Part shown: piece by piece, positions 24,258 through 32,256 of the stretch
How positions within the stretch are numbered: the stretch's first letter is position 1
How the letters are laid out: every line of letters begins with the position of its first letter
Origin: DASZHJ01 sp035517495
Lineage (GTDB): Bacteria; Pseudomonadota; Alphaproteobacteria; ATCC43930; CGMCC-115725
Direction: 5' to 3'
DNA: 64,000 nt
Assembly: GCA_035517495.1 (NCBI GenBank)
Contig: DATIYT010000075.1
Coordinates: forward strand, 131,801 to 195,800
Notes under the pieces: model-generated
Databases searched by the model: none
Seen by the model: only the letters and a program-made list of their open reading frames with translations
What the model was told of the DNA's origin: nothing
Translations under genes and position numbers: made by a program

Positions 24258-26374
24258 CGCACGCGCTGACGCCGGGAGTGGTGGGTTATCTCGACAACTT
24301 CACGGCGCGTCCCGGCGAAGAGATCACGTTGCGGGTCAGCGTGCTCGACCGCGGCGGACGCTATCGCGCGAGCCTGGTGCGGCTCATTTCCGGCGAAACC
24401 GGCCCCAAGGGCAACGGGCTCAGGGAAGAGCGGATCGCGCTCGATCTTCCCGCGGAACATATGGGCAGCGAGCAGCCGGTCGAACTCGGCTCCTATGCCA
24501 TCGTCGAGGACTTGCCGGCGCTGGGCGCCGTCGAAATGGAAATCCTGGCGTGGCCGACCCTGCCGGGACGCGCGCCGCAGGCTCTCATGTCGCTGGGCCC
24601 GGTGCGGTTGATTCTCGACGCCGCGGGCGCGCCGGCAATCGTTGTCGCTGGCGCGACGCTCTCCACGGGGACACCGCTTCGCGCCCGCGCCTGGTACCGG
24701 ATCGCTGCGCGCTATGATCCCGCAACCGGCTTGGCGATGATCCGCTCGACGCCGCTTCCGGGCTTGCATGCGGACCCACCCAACGCGACCGAGGGGCCTC
24801 TCAAGGCCGGCGTTGTCCCGTCGGCACCGCTGCTGATCGCCGCGGCGCGCGCGCCCGACGGCAACAGCGCCCTGCATTTTGACGGCAAGCTCGAAGCGCC
24901 GCTCCTGCACACGGGTGGTTCGGTCTTCCATTGGTATTTCGCGCGCGGGATCGGCACCACCGATATCGTGGGCACACGGGCTGGCCACACCGTCAATGCA
25001 CCCAAGCGTGCCGTCACGGGATCGACCTGGGACGGTTCGGTCCAGGATTGGCGCCAGGACCCGGCCCAGTATGCCGCGATCCACTTCCACAGCGACGATC
25101 TCTATGACGTGCGTTGGCAGCCGAGCCTCAAGGTACGGCTGCCGGAAACACTCAAGAGCGGCGTTTATGCGCTCAAACTAGAGAGCTCGGGGCCGGCCTT
25201 CTATGTGGGGTTCGGCGTGAGCCCGAAGCCGGGCGCGCCCACGGCCAAGCTCGCGGTTCTTGCTTCGACGGCCACTTACCTTGCCTATGCCAACTACCGC
25301 CGGCGCATGGCGCCAGGCGCGTTCGATCTCAGCATGGGCGCGCTGCCGACGGTGGACATGACCGACATATTGCTCGCGCGCCATCCGGAGTTCGGCAGCT
25401 CCACTTATGACGTGCACCGCGACGGCTCCGGCGTCTCCTACGCTTCGGCGCGGCGACCACTGTTTAATTTCCGCCCGACCGGGCGGTTCTGGAATTTCGC
25501 CATGGACCTCTCGCTGATCGATTGGCTCGAGAGCCAAGGCATCGTCTATGACGTGATCACCGATCACGAGCTGCACGAGAAGGGCGCGGCACTGCTCCAA
25601 CCCTACCGCGCCGTCACCACGCTGAGCCACCCCGAGTACCACTCGCTCGAAATGCTGCGGGCGATCGAAAGCTATCTCGACGGCGGCGGACGCTTTCTCT
25701 ACCTCGGCGGCAACGGTTTCTATTGGCGCATCACCTTTGACGAGGCGCACCCCGGCCTCATCGAGATGCGCCGCGCCGAGGATGGCACGCGCGCCTGGGC
25801 CGAGGAGCCCGGGCAGTATTACCATGCAAGCGGCGAGTATGGTGGGCTCTGGCGCCGCATCGGCCGCCCGCCCAACAAGCTCGTGGGCATTGGCTTCATC
25901 GCCCAGGGATTCGACGCATCGAGCCATTATCGCCGCACGGCGGCTTCGCGCGATCCACGCGCGGCTTTTCTGTTCGAGGGGATCGACGAGGAGATCATCG
26001 GCGATTTCGGCGCCTGGGGCGACGGCGCGGCCGGTCTCGAAATCGACTGCTACGACTCAGCGCTGGGCTCGCCGCCCCATGCGCTCGTGGTCGCGTCGTC
26101 GGAGGACCACTCCAACGCCTTTTTGCTGGTGAACGAGGAGATCGGCTCCAATTCGCGCGGCGTCGACGGAACCTTGAGCCCGCGCGTCAGGGCGGACATC
26201 GTTTTCTTCGAGACGCCCGCTGGCGGCGCCGTGCTCTCCACGGGATCGATCGCGTTCGTCGCGAGCCTGCCGCACAAGGGCGGCCAAAACAACGTCTCGC
26301 GCCTGATCAAGAACGCACTCGACCGCTTCCTCGACCCCGCGCCGTTCGTGTTGCCGACGGCTCAGCCCCGGTAA
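24254..26374 (+). CDS. N,N-dimethylformamidase large-subunit family hydrolase
   Basis: A 706-residue protein of the dimethylformamidase beta-subunit family. The order of features fits: an N-terminal beta domain, a lectin-like middle (HFDGKLEAPLL, HWYFARG), then the catalytic part TYLAYANYRRR, SSTYDVHRDGSG, TLSHPEYHS and GGNGFYWRITFD. The characterised enzyme binds mononuclear iron through two tyrosines and a carboxylate; Tyr345, Tyr385 and Glu461 here are good candidates with comparable spacing. The activity would be hydrolysis of a small amide such as DMF to an amine and formate; the true amide may differ. ATG 24254 overlaps the small-subunit stop. The 3' end overlaps the convergent deacylase gene by 13 bases. 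Confidence 0.83.
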   Translation: MTHALTPGVVGYLDNFTARPGEEITLRVSVLDRGGRYRASLVRLISGETGPKGNGLREERIALDLPAEHMGSEQPVELGSYAIVEDLPALGAVEMEILAWPTLPGRAPQALMSLGPVRLILDAAGAPAIVVAGATLSTGTPLRARAWYRIAARYDPATGLAMIRSTPLPGLHADPPNATEGPLKAGVVPSAPLLIAAARAPDGNSALHFDGKLEAPLLHTGGSVFHWYFARGIGTTDIVGTRAGHTVNAPKRAVTGSTWDGSVQDWRQDPAQYAAIHFHSDDLYDVRWQPSLKVRLPETLKSGVYALKLESSGPAFYVGFGVSPKPGAPTAKLAVLASTATYLAYANYRRRMAPGAFDLSMGALPTVDMTDILLARHPEFGSSTYDVHRDGSGVSYASARRPLFNFRPTGRFWNFAMDLSLIDWLESQGIVYDVITDHELHEKGAALLQPYRAVTTLSHPEYHSLEMLRAIESYLDGGGRFLYLGGNGFYWRITFDEAHPGLIEMRRAEDGTRAWAEEPGQYYHASGEYGGLWRRIGRPPNKLVGIGFIAQGFDASSHYRRTAASRDPRAAFLFEGIDEEIIGDFGAWGDGAAGLEIDCYDSALGSPPHALVVASSEDHSNAFLLVNEEIGSNSRGVDGTLSPRVRADIVFFETPAGGAVLSTGSIAFVASLPHKGGQNNVSRLIKNALDRFLDPAPFVLPTAQPR

Positions 26375-27369
26375 TCCGTCCCCAAATGGAACAAGCAATC
26401 GCCGCGCTCGGTGCGGCCGGGGATGCGCTTGCAGAGCACGACCCCAGCGCGCTCGAAGCGTACGACGTCCGCCTCGCGCCAGGGCGTGTGTGAGAAATGG
26501 ATTGCGGCGGCGGGATCGCCGGCCTTCACCTCGTCGCCCAACTCCGCCAGCGGCTCGAACACGCCGCTCTCGCTCGTGTAGACGAAATAATCGGGCCCAC
26601 CGATCTCCATGAGCCGCGTTCCCGGCGACGGCTCGGCCTTGAGATCGGGCACGATGCCGAGGTGCCGAAGCACGCGCCGCACGCCCTGCTCGGCGATTCG
26701 CAGCGCCGATGGCGTCACCGTGCCGCTGCCGCCGGCCTCGGTGCCGAAGGCAAGCGCGCCCTGGCGGTGCGCGGCAGCGGTGAAGGTCTGATCCGCACCC
26801 ATGGGCTGGTGCGAGACATAGCCGATCGGCGCGCCGAACACGCGGAGCAGCTCGATGGTCTCGGCATTCCGCTTCTCGGCGCCGGGATAGAGGGTCCCGA
26901 GCGCGCTGGGCACATACATGAGCGAGCTGCCGCCCGAATGCAGATCGAGCGCGTAGTCGCAGAGCGAGAGCAGCTCGTGCTCGATGTAGTACGCGATCTG
27001 CTTGGTGGGCGTGCCGTCGGGATCGCCGGGGAAGGAGCGGTTGAGATTGCCGGCGTCGATCGGCGAGGTGCGCCGGCCGGCGATCGCCGCCGGGAAATTG
27101 GCGGCGGGCGTGAAGAGGATGCGGCCCTGCACCTGCTCGGCTCGAAGCTCGCGGACCAGCTTCATGAGGGTCACCTGACCTTCGTACTCGTCGCCGTGAT
27201 TGCCGGAGTTGAGCAGGATGGTCGGGCCGGTGCCGTTCTTGATCACGACGATCGGGATTGGGATGAAGCCGTAAGCGGACTCGTGCACCGAATGCGGCAG
27301 ACGCAGGAATCCCGTCTGTTTGCCGTTCTTCTCGAAATCGATGGTCGGGGTGATGCGCGTGCGGGTCAT
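26362..27369 (-). CDS. Succinylglutamate desuccinylase/aspartoacylase (AstE/AspA) family zinc hydrolase
   Basis: A 335-residue zinc carboxypeptidase-fold deacylase. NSGNHGDEYEG supplies the first His and Glu ligands, LDLHSGGSS the third His, and the basic residues in DAGNLNRSFPGD bind the substrate carboxylate. FGTEAGGSGT holds the catalytic Glu. The C-terminal beta domain (GVFEPLAELGDEVKAGD) is typical. The group includes aspartoacylase and DoeB of ectoine breakdown; the N-acyl substrate cannot be told. Its ATG at 27369 overlaps the MFS stop (ATGA), so a transporter and a deacylase are made together, consistent with import and hydrolysis of an N-acylated compound. Confidence 0.85.
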   Translation of the reverse strand: MTRTRITPTIDFEKNGKQTGFLRLPHSVHESAYGFIPIPIVVIKNGTGPTILLNSGNHGDEYEGQVTLMKLVRELRAEQVQGRILFTPAANFPAAIAGRRTSPIDAGNLNRSFPGDPDGTPTKQIAYYIEHELLSLCDYALDLHSGGSSLMYVPSALGTLYPGAEKRNAETIELLRVFGAPIGYVSHQPMGADQTFTAAAHRQGALAFGTEAGGSGTVTPSALRIAEQGVRRVLRHLGIVPDLKAEPSPGTRLMEIGGPDYFVYTSESGVFEPLAELGDEVKAGDPAAAIHFSHTPWREADVVRFERAGVVLCKRIPGRTERGDCLFHLGTDYRG

Positions 27370-28631
27370 GGTGCGTGCTCTCCTGACTGTACTTTGTTAT
27401 CAAGCTCGCGCGCCCTGCCGTGCCACGGCTCGCGCCCGCGAACCTCTTCCTCCTTACCCCGCAGCGCGCGGGAGCTCGCGATATCAATTGCGAGCGCCAA
27501 AGCGGCAAGCGCGGCGCCGGACGCGAAGAGCAGTCCGTAGCTCCCGATTTCCGCGAACAGAAAGGAGCAGAAGTACGCCGAAGCCGCCTGTCCGACCGCG
27601 AAGGATACGGTGGCGATGCCCCAGGCCGCCACCTGCAGCTCGCTTTGACCTCCGGTCAGTTCACGGACGCGCCCGAGGACGAGCGCCACGCCGCCGGTGG
27701 TGAGGCCGCCTACGAGGAAGGCCGAGGCCATCAGCACGGAGACATCGGTCATGGACGCGACCACCGCTATGGCGCATGCCTGGACGGCGAAAGCGGAACG
27801 CAAGGCGTAGCGAAAGCCGATCCGGTCGGCGATCGCACCCGCGAGCATCGGACCCAAAATCGCGCCGACGCCGTAGAGCACCCAGATTTGCGCCGCATCT
27901 TCGATACCGCGCCCGAGGCCACGCGCGACGAAATCGACCAGGAAGACCATGTGCGGGACGAGCGCCATCGCGCTGAGCGCATATTCGAGATAGAGCGCAA
28001 GCAGCGGTCCTTGACGAACCATCCGGATCGCGGGAGCGGCGCTTTTATAGTTCGCATCTGCCGGCCACGCGCTCCATGCGAGCGCGGAGAGCGCGAGCGC
28101 CAGCGCGCCCAACCCGCACCACGCCGCCGCCAAGCCAGAGCGCAGCAGCAGCGGCACTAGGGTACCGGAGGCGACAATGCCCAATCCAACGCCGGCGAAG
28201 ATTACGCCCGAGGCGAGGCCGCGTCTCGACGGCGCGACTTCCGGAAGAACGGTGGGCGCCGCCAGAGCCATCAACACACCGCCGGCGAGGCCCGAAGCGA
28301 ACCGCCAGAAAAAGAACCACAGGAACGGCAGCGGCTCAGCGCAGGCGAAAAACGAGACCGCCGCTGAAATCATCATCGCGCGCAAGAGGACTCTGGTCGC
28401 GATCCAAGCCGCCAAGCGGCGAGCCAGCAGCGCGCCCGCCAGGTATCCCGCAAGATTGGCGGCGCCCAAATAGGCCGCCGCCGACGGCAGAAACCATTGT
28501 GCCCCAATCACCGCGGGAATGAGCGGTGCATAGGCAAATCGGGAAAGACCGATGCCGACGAGATTGGCGGCGTGCGCCGCCAGTACTCCGCGCCAGCCCG
28601 CTCCACGACTGAAACCGGCCGCCGCCACCAC
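27366..28631 (-). CDS. MFS transporter, YbfB/YjiJ family
   Basis: A 421-residue membrane protein with about twelve hydrophobic segments. The start (LAAHAANLVGIGLSRFAYAPLIPAVI) and the GRFAY-like SRFAY motif are diagnostic of the YbfB/YjiJ branch of the major facilitator superfamily; a second signature is ADRIGFRYALR. The start is GTG 28631, with GGAGAG five bases upstream. It is first in a two-gene unit with the deacylase. The substrate is unknown. Confidence 0.84.
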   Translation of the reverse strand: MVAAAGFSRGAGWRGVLAAHAANLVGIGLSRFAYAPLIPAVIGAQWFLPSAAAYLGAANLAGYLAGALLARRLAAWIATRVLLRAMMISAAVSFFACAEPLPFLWFFFWRFASGLAGGVLMALAAPTVLPEVAPSRRGLASGVIFAGVGLGIVASGTLVPLLLRSGLAAAWCGLGALALALSALAWSAWPADANYKSAAPAIRMVRQGPLLALYLEYALSAMALVPHMVFLVDFVARGLGRGIEDAAQIWVLYGVGAILGPMLAGAIADRIGFRYALRSAFAVQACAIAVVASMTDVSVLMASAFLVGGLTTGGVALVLGRVRELTGGQSELQVAAWGIATVSFAVGQAASAYFCSFLFAEIGSYGLLFASGAALAALALAIDIASSRALRGKEEEVRGREPWHGRARELDNKVQSGEHAP

Positions 28632-28862
28632 GACATCTCTCCGTTTGTTGGGTGCCGCATCTTAGGCGGGGTCGGCGACCGCCAGTAACGGCTTTATCCG
28701 AACCAACCTATCCCGTTTTGAGATAGCTCGCCCGGGCGATTGCGAGCAAGCCGATGCCAGAAACGCCACGCGTACATCGAAGTGATCAGCGCCCCATATT
28801 CCCCGAGCAGCGCAAAGCGGCGGCGCCGCGGGCGCGACATCATGGGGCGAAGCTTCCGCGCT

Positions 28863-29594
28863 TTATATCGCCTGCAGTGCCGCTTCGGTCCGGGCGGAAA
28901 GCGATGTGCGTTGGCGGCCCGCTGCGTCGAAATTCGCGGGTTCTAGCCAGCCATCAAACGCCTCGCGCAGCGCCGGCCATTCGCGGTCGATGATCGAATA
29001 CCAGGCGGTGTCGCGGTTGCGGCCTTTGTAAACCACGGCCTGGCGGAAAATTCCTTCAAAACGAAAACCCAGTCGCTGCGCCGCCGCCCGCGACGGCCCG
29101 TTGAGACTGTCGCACTTCCACTCATAGCGCCGGTATCGGAGCTCGTCGAAGACGCGGCGCATCATTAAATACATGGCCTCGGTTGCGGCCCGTCGCCGTT
29201 GAAGGCGCGGCGAGTAGTTGATGTGTCCGACTTCGATCGCCCCCATGCCGGGATCGATGCGCAAGAAACTCGCTACGCCCTGCGCCTCGCCCGTCTCCGC
29301 GTCGATGATGGCGTGAAAGAACGGATCTTCGCCCCGCGCCATTTGTTCAGCCCAGGCGCGGTAGCTCGGGAAATCGCGCAGCGGACCGACCGGCAGGTAG
29401 GTCCAATTGGCGCCGGCTTTATCGTCACTGTTCGCGGCGAAGAGCTGCGCTGCGTGGCGCTCCGCGTCGAGCGGCTCGAGCCGGCAATATCGCCCGATCA
29501 TCGGCGTGCGCGGCGGACGCGGTCGCGGCGTCCAATCGGGCACCGGCGCCCCGATCGGCTGACCGAGCGCGTTCTTGAATTGCTGCTCTTGCAT
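28863..29594 (-). CDS. GNAT-family N-acetyltransferase (RimJ/RimL-like)
   Basis: A 243-residue acetyltransferase. GRYCRLEPLDAERHAAQLF is the usual opening of RimJ/RimL-type GNAT proteins, GMGAIEVGHINYSPRLQRRRAATEAMYLM carries the acetyl-CoA binding motif (RRRAAT in place of the common QRTGxxT), and CDSLNGPSRAAAQRLGFRFEGIFRQ is the conserved C-terminal region. ATG 29594 is chosen because the frame upstream runs into the HlyIII gene. It is the last gene of the infA-rpsU unit. The acceptor (protein N-terminus, amino acid or antibiotic) is unknown. Confidence 0.85.
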   Translation of the reverse strand: MQEQQFKNALGQPIGAPVPDWTPRPRPPRTPMIGRYCRLEPLDAERHAAQLFAANSDDKAGANWTYLPVGPLRDFPSYRAWAEQMARGEDPFFHAIIDAETGEAQGVASFLRIDPGMGAIEVGHINYSPRLQRRRAATEAMYLMMRRVFDELRYRRYEWKCDSLNGPSRAAAQRLGFRFEGIFRQAVVYKGRNRDTAWYSIIDREWPALREAFDGWLEPANFDAAGRQRTSLSARTEAALQAI

Positions 29595-29607
29595 TATTCC
29601 CGCCCCA

Positions 29608-30267
29608 TCACCCCGCAACCGCCACGAACCCCAAGAGCACCGCGCCATAGTGCAGGGAAGCGGCCGCGAGCACCATCCCGTGCCATATCGCCTTGTGGTA
29701 AGGGAGCGTTTCCCAAAGATGGAACACGACGCCGCTCGTGTAGAGAACTCCGCCGACGGCCAGGAGCGCCACAACGGGCGGCGCCGTGAATTCAAGTAGC
29801 GGCGCCAGGATCAGCAGGGGAACCCAACCCATCAGCAAATAGGCCAGCACCGTCAAGCCGTCGCGTTGCCGCGGGAAGGCGAGCTTCAAGGCACTCCCTG
29901 CCGCCGCCACCGCCCAGATGCCCGCGAGCAGCGCCACCCGCCTTGCTCCCGCGGCCATCGTCACGAGAAAGGGCGTGTACGTACCCGCGATCATCACGAA
30001 TATCGCGGCGTGGTCGAAGCGCTGCAGCAAGTCCTTGCGCCGCGAGGCCGGCGTCAGACTGTAGGCTGCGGAGAGACTCAGCATCGCCATCAGGCCGCTC
30101 GCGTAGATCACACCGACCACGAGGCGGGCCGGATCGTGACCGGCCGCAAGAACCGCGATCAGGACGAGTGTGGCGGCTGAACCGGCCGCGAGGCCGATCC
30201 GATGGATCCACCGATCCGCATGAACCTCGCGCTCGCTGTAGCCGGAGTCGCGCGAGGTGAAGCGCAT
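29608..30267 (-). CDS. Hemolysin III (HlyIII/PAQR) family membrane protein
   Basis: A 219-residue protein with seven predicted transmembrane segments. LQRFDHAAIFVMIAGTYTPF is diagnostic of the HlyIII/PAQR superfamily, and the C-terminal segment GVVFHLWETLPYHKAIWHGMVLAAASLHYGAVL carries the conserved histidines proposed to bind zinc. Bacterial members are thought to be membrane hydrolases or stress proteins; the old hemolysin name says little about role. It starts 3 bases after the small gene upstream. Confidence 0.88.
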   Translation of the reverse strand: MRFTSRDSGYSEREVHADRWIHRIGLAAGSAATLVLIAVLAAGHDPARLVVGVIYASGLMAMLSLSAAYSLTPASRRKDLLQRFDHAAIFVMIAGTYTPFLVTMAAGARRVALLAGIWAVAAAGSALKLAFPRQRDGLTVLAYLLMGWVPLLILAPLLEFTAPPVVALLAVGGVLYTSGVVFHLWETLPYHKAIWHGMVLAAASLHYGAVLLGFVAVAG

Positions 30268-30270
30268 GGG

Positions 30271-30495
30271 TTAGCCGCGGGAATCGCGGCGCTGGCGCAG
30301 AAAGCGTCGCTCGGCGGCCTTGCGGTCAGCCGCTTCCTTGGCAAGTCTCATTTCACGCAAGCGCATAATCTTGGAAACCGCCGCCTGGTGCTGCTTCTCG
30401 CGTTCGTCCAGCACCTTCTGGCTCTGGCTCTTGGTCTCCTCCCAAAGCGCCTGCGCTCTCGCCCGAGCTTCCCGATCTCGTTCGCTGTTTCTCAT
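30271..30495 (-). CDS. Small highly charged hypothetical protein
   Basis: A 74-residue protein starting at ATG 30495, with GGAAGG just upstream; a TTG four codons earlier is a weaker start. It is very rich in Arg, Glu, Lys and Ala with heptad-like spacing (ARARAQALWEETKSQSQK and MRLREMRLAKEAADRK), so it is probably one long helix or coiled coil. No known domain was recognised. It lies between rpsU and the HlyIII gene on the same strand, suggesting co-expression with the translation genes. Confidence 0.6.
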   Translation of the reverse strand: MRNSERDREARARAQALWEETKSQSQKVLDEREKQHQAAVSKIMRLREMRLAKEAADRKAAERRFLRQRRDSRG

Positions 30496-30548
30496 AGGGC
30501 CTTCCAATTTTTCCGCGGGCGACAGGCGCCCACGATTATGAAAACGTG

Positions 30549-30752
30549 TCAGTAGCCTTCGCGTTCCATCCGCTTACGCAGCGCCTTGCGATGGCGCCGC
30601 ACCGCCTCCGCCTTCTCGCGCGCACGCCGCTCGGACGGTTTCTCATAGGAGCGACGGTTCTTCATTTCGCGGAAGGTGCCCTCGCGCTGCATCTTCTTCT
30701 TGAGGATGCGCAGCGCCGCATTAACGTCGTTGTCGCGCACAAAAACCTGCAT
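30549..30752 (-). CDS. rpsU: 30S ribosomal protein bS21
   Basis: A 67-residue, very basic protein beginning MQVFVRDNDVNAALRILKKKMQREG and ending RKALRKRMEREGY, which is clearly bS21. This protein sits near the anti-Shine-Dalgarno end of 16S rRNA and helps mRNA selection. It follows infA by 31 bases in the same direction; alphaproteobacteria often carry several rpsU copies, so this may be one of several. Confidence 0.95.
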   Translation of the reverse strand: MQVFVRDNDVNAALRILKKKMQREGTFREMKNRRSYEKPSERRAREKAEAVRRHRKALRKRMEREGY

Positions 30753-30783
30753 CACTGCCTCGATCCTGTTGCTGGACTGTCCG

Positions 30784-31056
30784 TCACCGCCCGCGGCCGA
30801 AACGGCGCGGCTGCTCCCGGGTCGCGGTCGTCCCGGTGTCTTTCTCGCGGAAGCTGATCCGACCCTTGGTCAGATCGTAGGGCGTCATCTCCACAGTTAC
30901 TCGATCCCCCGCGAGGATGCGGATACGATTTTTCTTCATGCGGCCGGAGCTATAAGCAAGCGCTTCGTGGCCGTTGTCGAGGCGCACTTTGAAGCGCGCA
31001 TCGGGCAATTGCTCGATCACCACGGCACTGAATTCGAGAAGGTCTTCCTTTGCCAC
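30784..31056 (-). CDS. infA: Translation initiation factor IF-1
   Basis: A 90-residue OB-fold protein. It starts at GTG 31056 (VAKEDLLEFSAVVIEQLPDA), with AAAGG upstream, and contains FKVRLDNGHEALAYSSGRMKKNRIRILAGDRVTVEMTPYDLTKGRISFRE, which is the IF-1 core. The last 18 residues (KDTGTTATREQPRRFGRGR) form a basic tail longer than in E. coli IF-1. It is followed by rpsU, a pairing known from other Hyphomicrobiales, where this is usually a second infA besides the main one. Confidence 0.94.
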   Translation of the reverse strand: MAKEDLLEFSAVVIEQLPDARFKVRLDNGHEALAYSSGRMKKNRIRILAGDRVTVEMTPYDLTKGRISFREKDTGTTATREQPRRFGRGR

Positions 31057-31196
31057 ACAACCACCTTTATTGAAAATCGCCGCCCTGCCCGATTGATCGG
31101 ACGGCCGCGACATGAGCGCGTGATAAGCGTCATATTGGACGGGATCGGTTCAGGCTCAACCGAGGGGAACAGAACCGATCCAAGCAATCGCGTTAA

Positions 31197-31224
31197 TATA
31201 TAGGTCTTTCGGGTATCATTTCAA
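31197..31224 (-). promoter_or_regulatory. Predicted sigma70-type promoter of infA-rpsU
   Basis: On the minus strand TTGAAA (31219-31224) and TATATA (31197-31202) are separated by 16 bases. Transcription would begin near 31190, giving a leader of about 130 bases before the infA GTG. The rest of the 304-bp gap up to the GST gene shows nothing else recognisable. Confidence 0.55.
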
Positions 31225-31360
31225 TCGTATTGCGGCCGGCGGCGGGCCGCGATTTCGGTGTACGAGGCCTCAAGAAGAGGTGAGGAATGCGCCGCGCCAA
31301 TGACGCTATGCTGCACGCAAACCGTTCCGCCACCGGCTTGATCACCGAAGGGAGACCCCG

Positions 31361-32083
31361 ATGTTAGAGCTCTATTATTGGCCGACGCCCAACGGCAAGA
31401 AGGTCACCATCCTGCTGGAGGAGTTGGGCCTCGACTACAAGGTAATCCCCGTCAACATCGGCCGCGGCGATCAATTCGGCGATCATTTCCTGAAGATCAG
31501 CCCGAACAATCGCATGCCGGCGCTGGTGGACACCGATCCGCCCGGCGGCAAAGGCCCGCTCAGCGTGTTCGAGTCGGGGACCATCATGATGTACCTCGCG
31601 GAGAAGGCCGGCCGCTTCTGGCCCCAGGAAATACACCGCAAATACGAGGTCTCGCAGTGGGTGATGTGGCAGATGGCGAATCAGGGCCCGAAAACCGGAG
31701 AGTGTGGACATTTCCGCCGCTTGGGCGACCGCGAGGGTGATCAATCCTATGCCGTGCGCCGCTTCACCGACGAGGTGAACCGGCTCTACGGGGTGCTTAA
31801 CAATCGGCTCTACGACCGCCGCTATCTGGCCGGTGATGAGTACACGATTGCCGACATGATCTCCTACCCCTGGACCGTCAACTGGCAGGGGCAAGGCCAG
31901 GACATCGCGGAATTCAAGCACTTCAAACGCTGGTTCGAAGAGATCGGCGCGCGCCCCGCGGTCAAGCGCGGCATGGCCGTGGGCGCCGATCTCTCGACCG
32001 ATGTGACAAAGCTCCCGCCCGAGGAGCAGGCCCGCATCCGCAAGATTATGTACAACCAGCGCGCCCGCCCCGCGCCGGGGTGA
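31361..32083 (+). CDS. Glutathione S-transferase, YghU/YfcG-like
   Basis: A 240-residue GST. The thioredoxin-like N-domain runs MLELYYWPTPNGKKVTILLEELGLDY, with the Thr/Asn pair (TPNGKK) of Nu-class enzymes such as YfcG, which have disulfide-bond oxidoreductase activity. The cis-Pro loop is NNRMPALVD and the glutathione gamma-Glu contact is in VFESGTIMMYLAEK. The helical C-domain includes YTIADMISYPW with the N-capping box. ATG 31361 follows GGGAG. It stands alone between a gap and a P450 gene. Confidence 0.9.
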   Translation: MLELYYWPTPNGKKVTILLEELGLDYKVIPVNIGRGDQFGDHFLKISPNNRMPALVDTDPPGGKGPLSVFESGTIMMYLAEKAGRFWPQEIHRKYEVSQWVMWQMANQGPKTGECGHFRRLGDREGDQSYAVRRFTDEVNRLYGVLNNRLYDRRYLAGDEYTIADMISYPWTVNWQGQGQDIAEFKHFKRWFEEIGARPAVKRGMAVGADLSTDVTKLPPEEQARIRKIMYNQRARPAPG

Positions 32084-32256
32084 GAGAGCCCTGGCGTTCG
32101 GCAATCGCGGGAGCGGCGGTTAACAAAAATCTGCGGCGAGTCACGGAGGACACGGGGTTCCCTTTGGGACCCCCTCGCCTTAAGGGTGAACAACTTTTTT
32201 GAATTGAGTATCATGTCCGCGCCCTTGATAAGCGCGTTCGGCTTGGATTCCTGACC

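Noticed and set aside
26057..27508. A 483-codon minus-strand frame
   Set aside because: It is a frame-shadow of the AstE-type gene and the end of the amidase gene, dominated by Arg, Ala and His.
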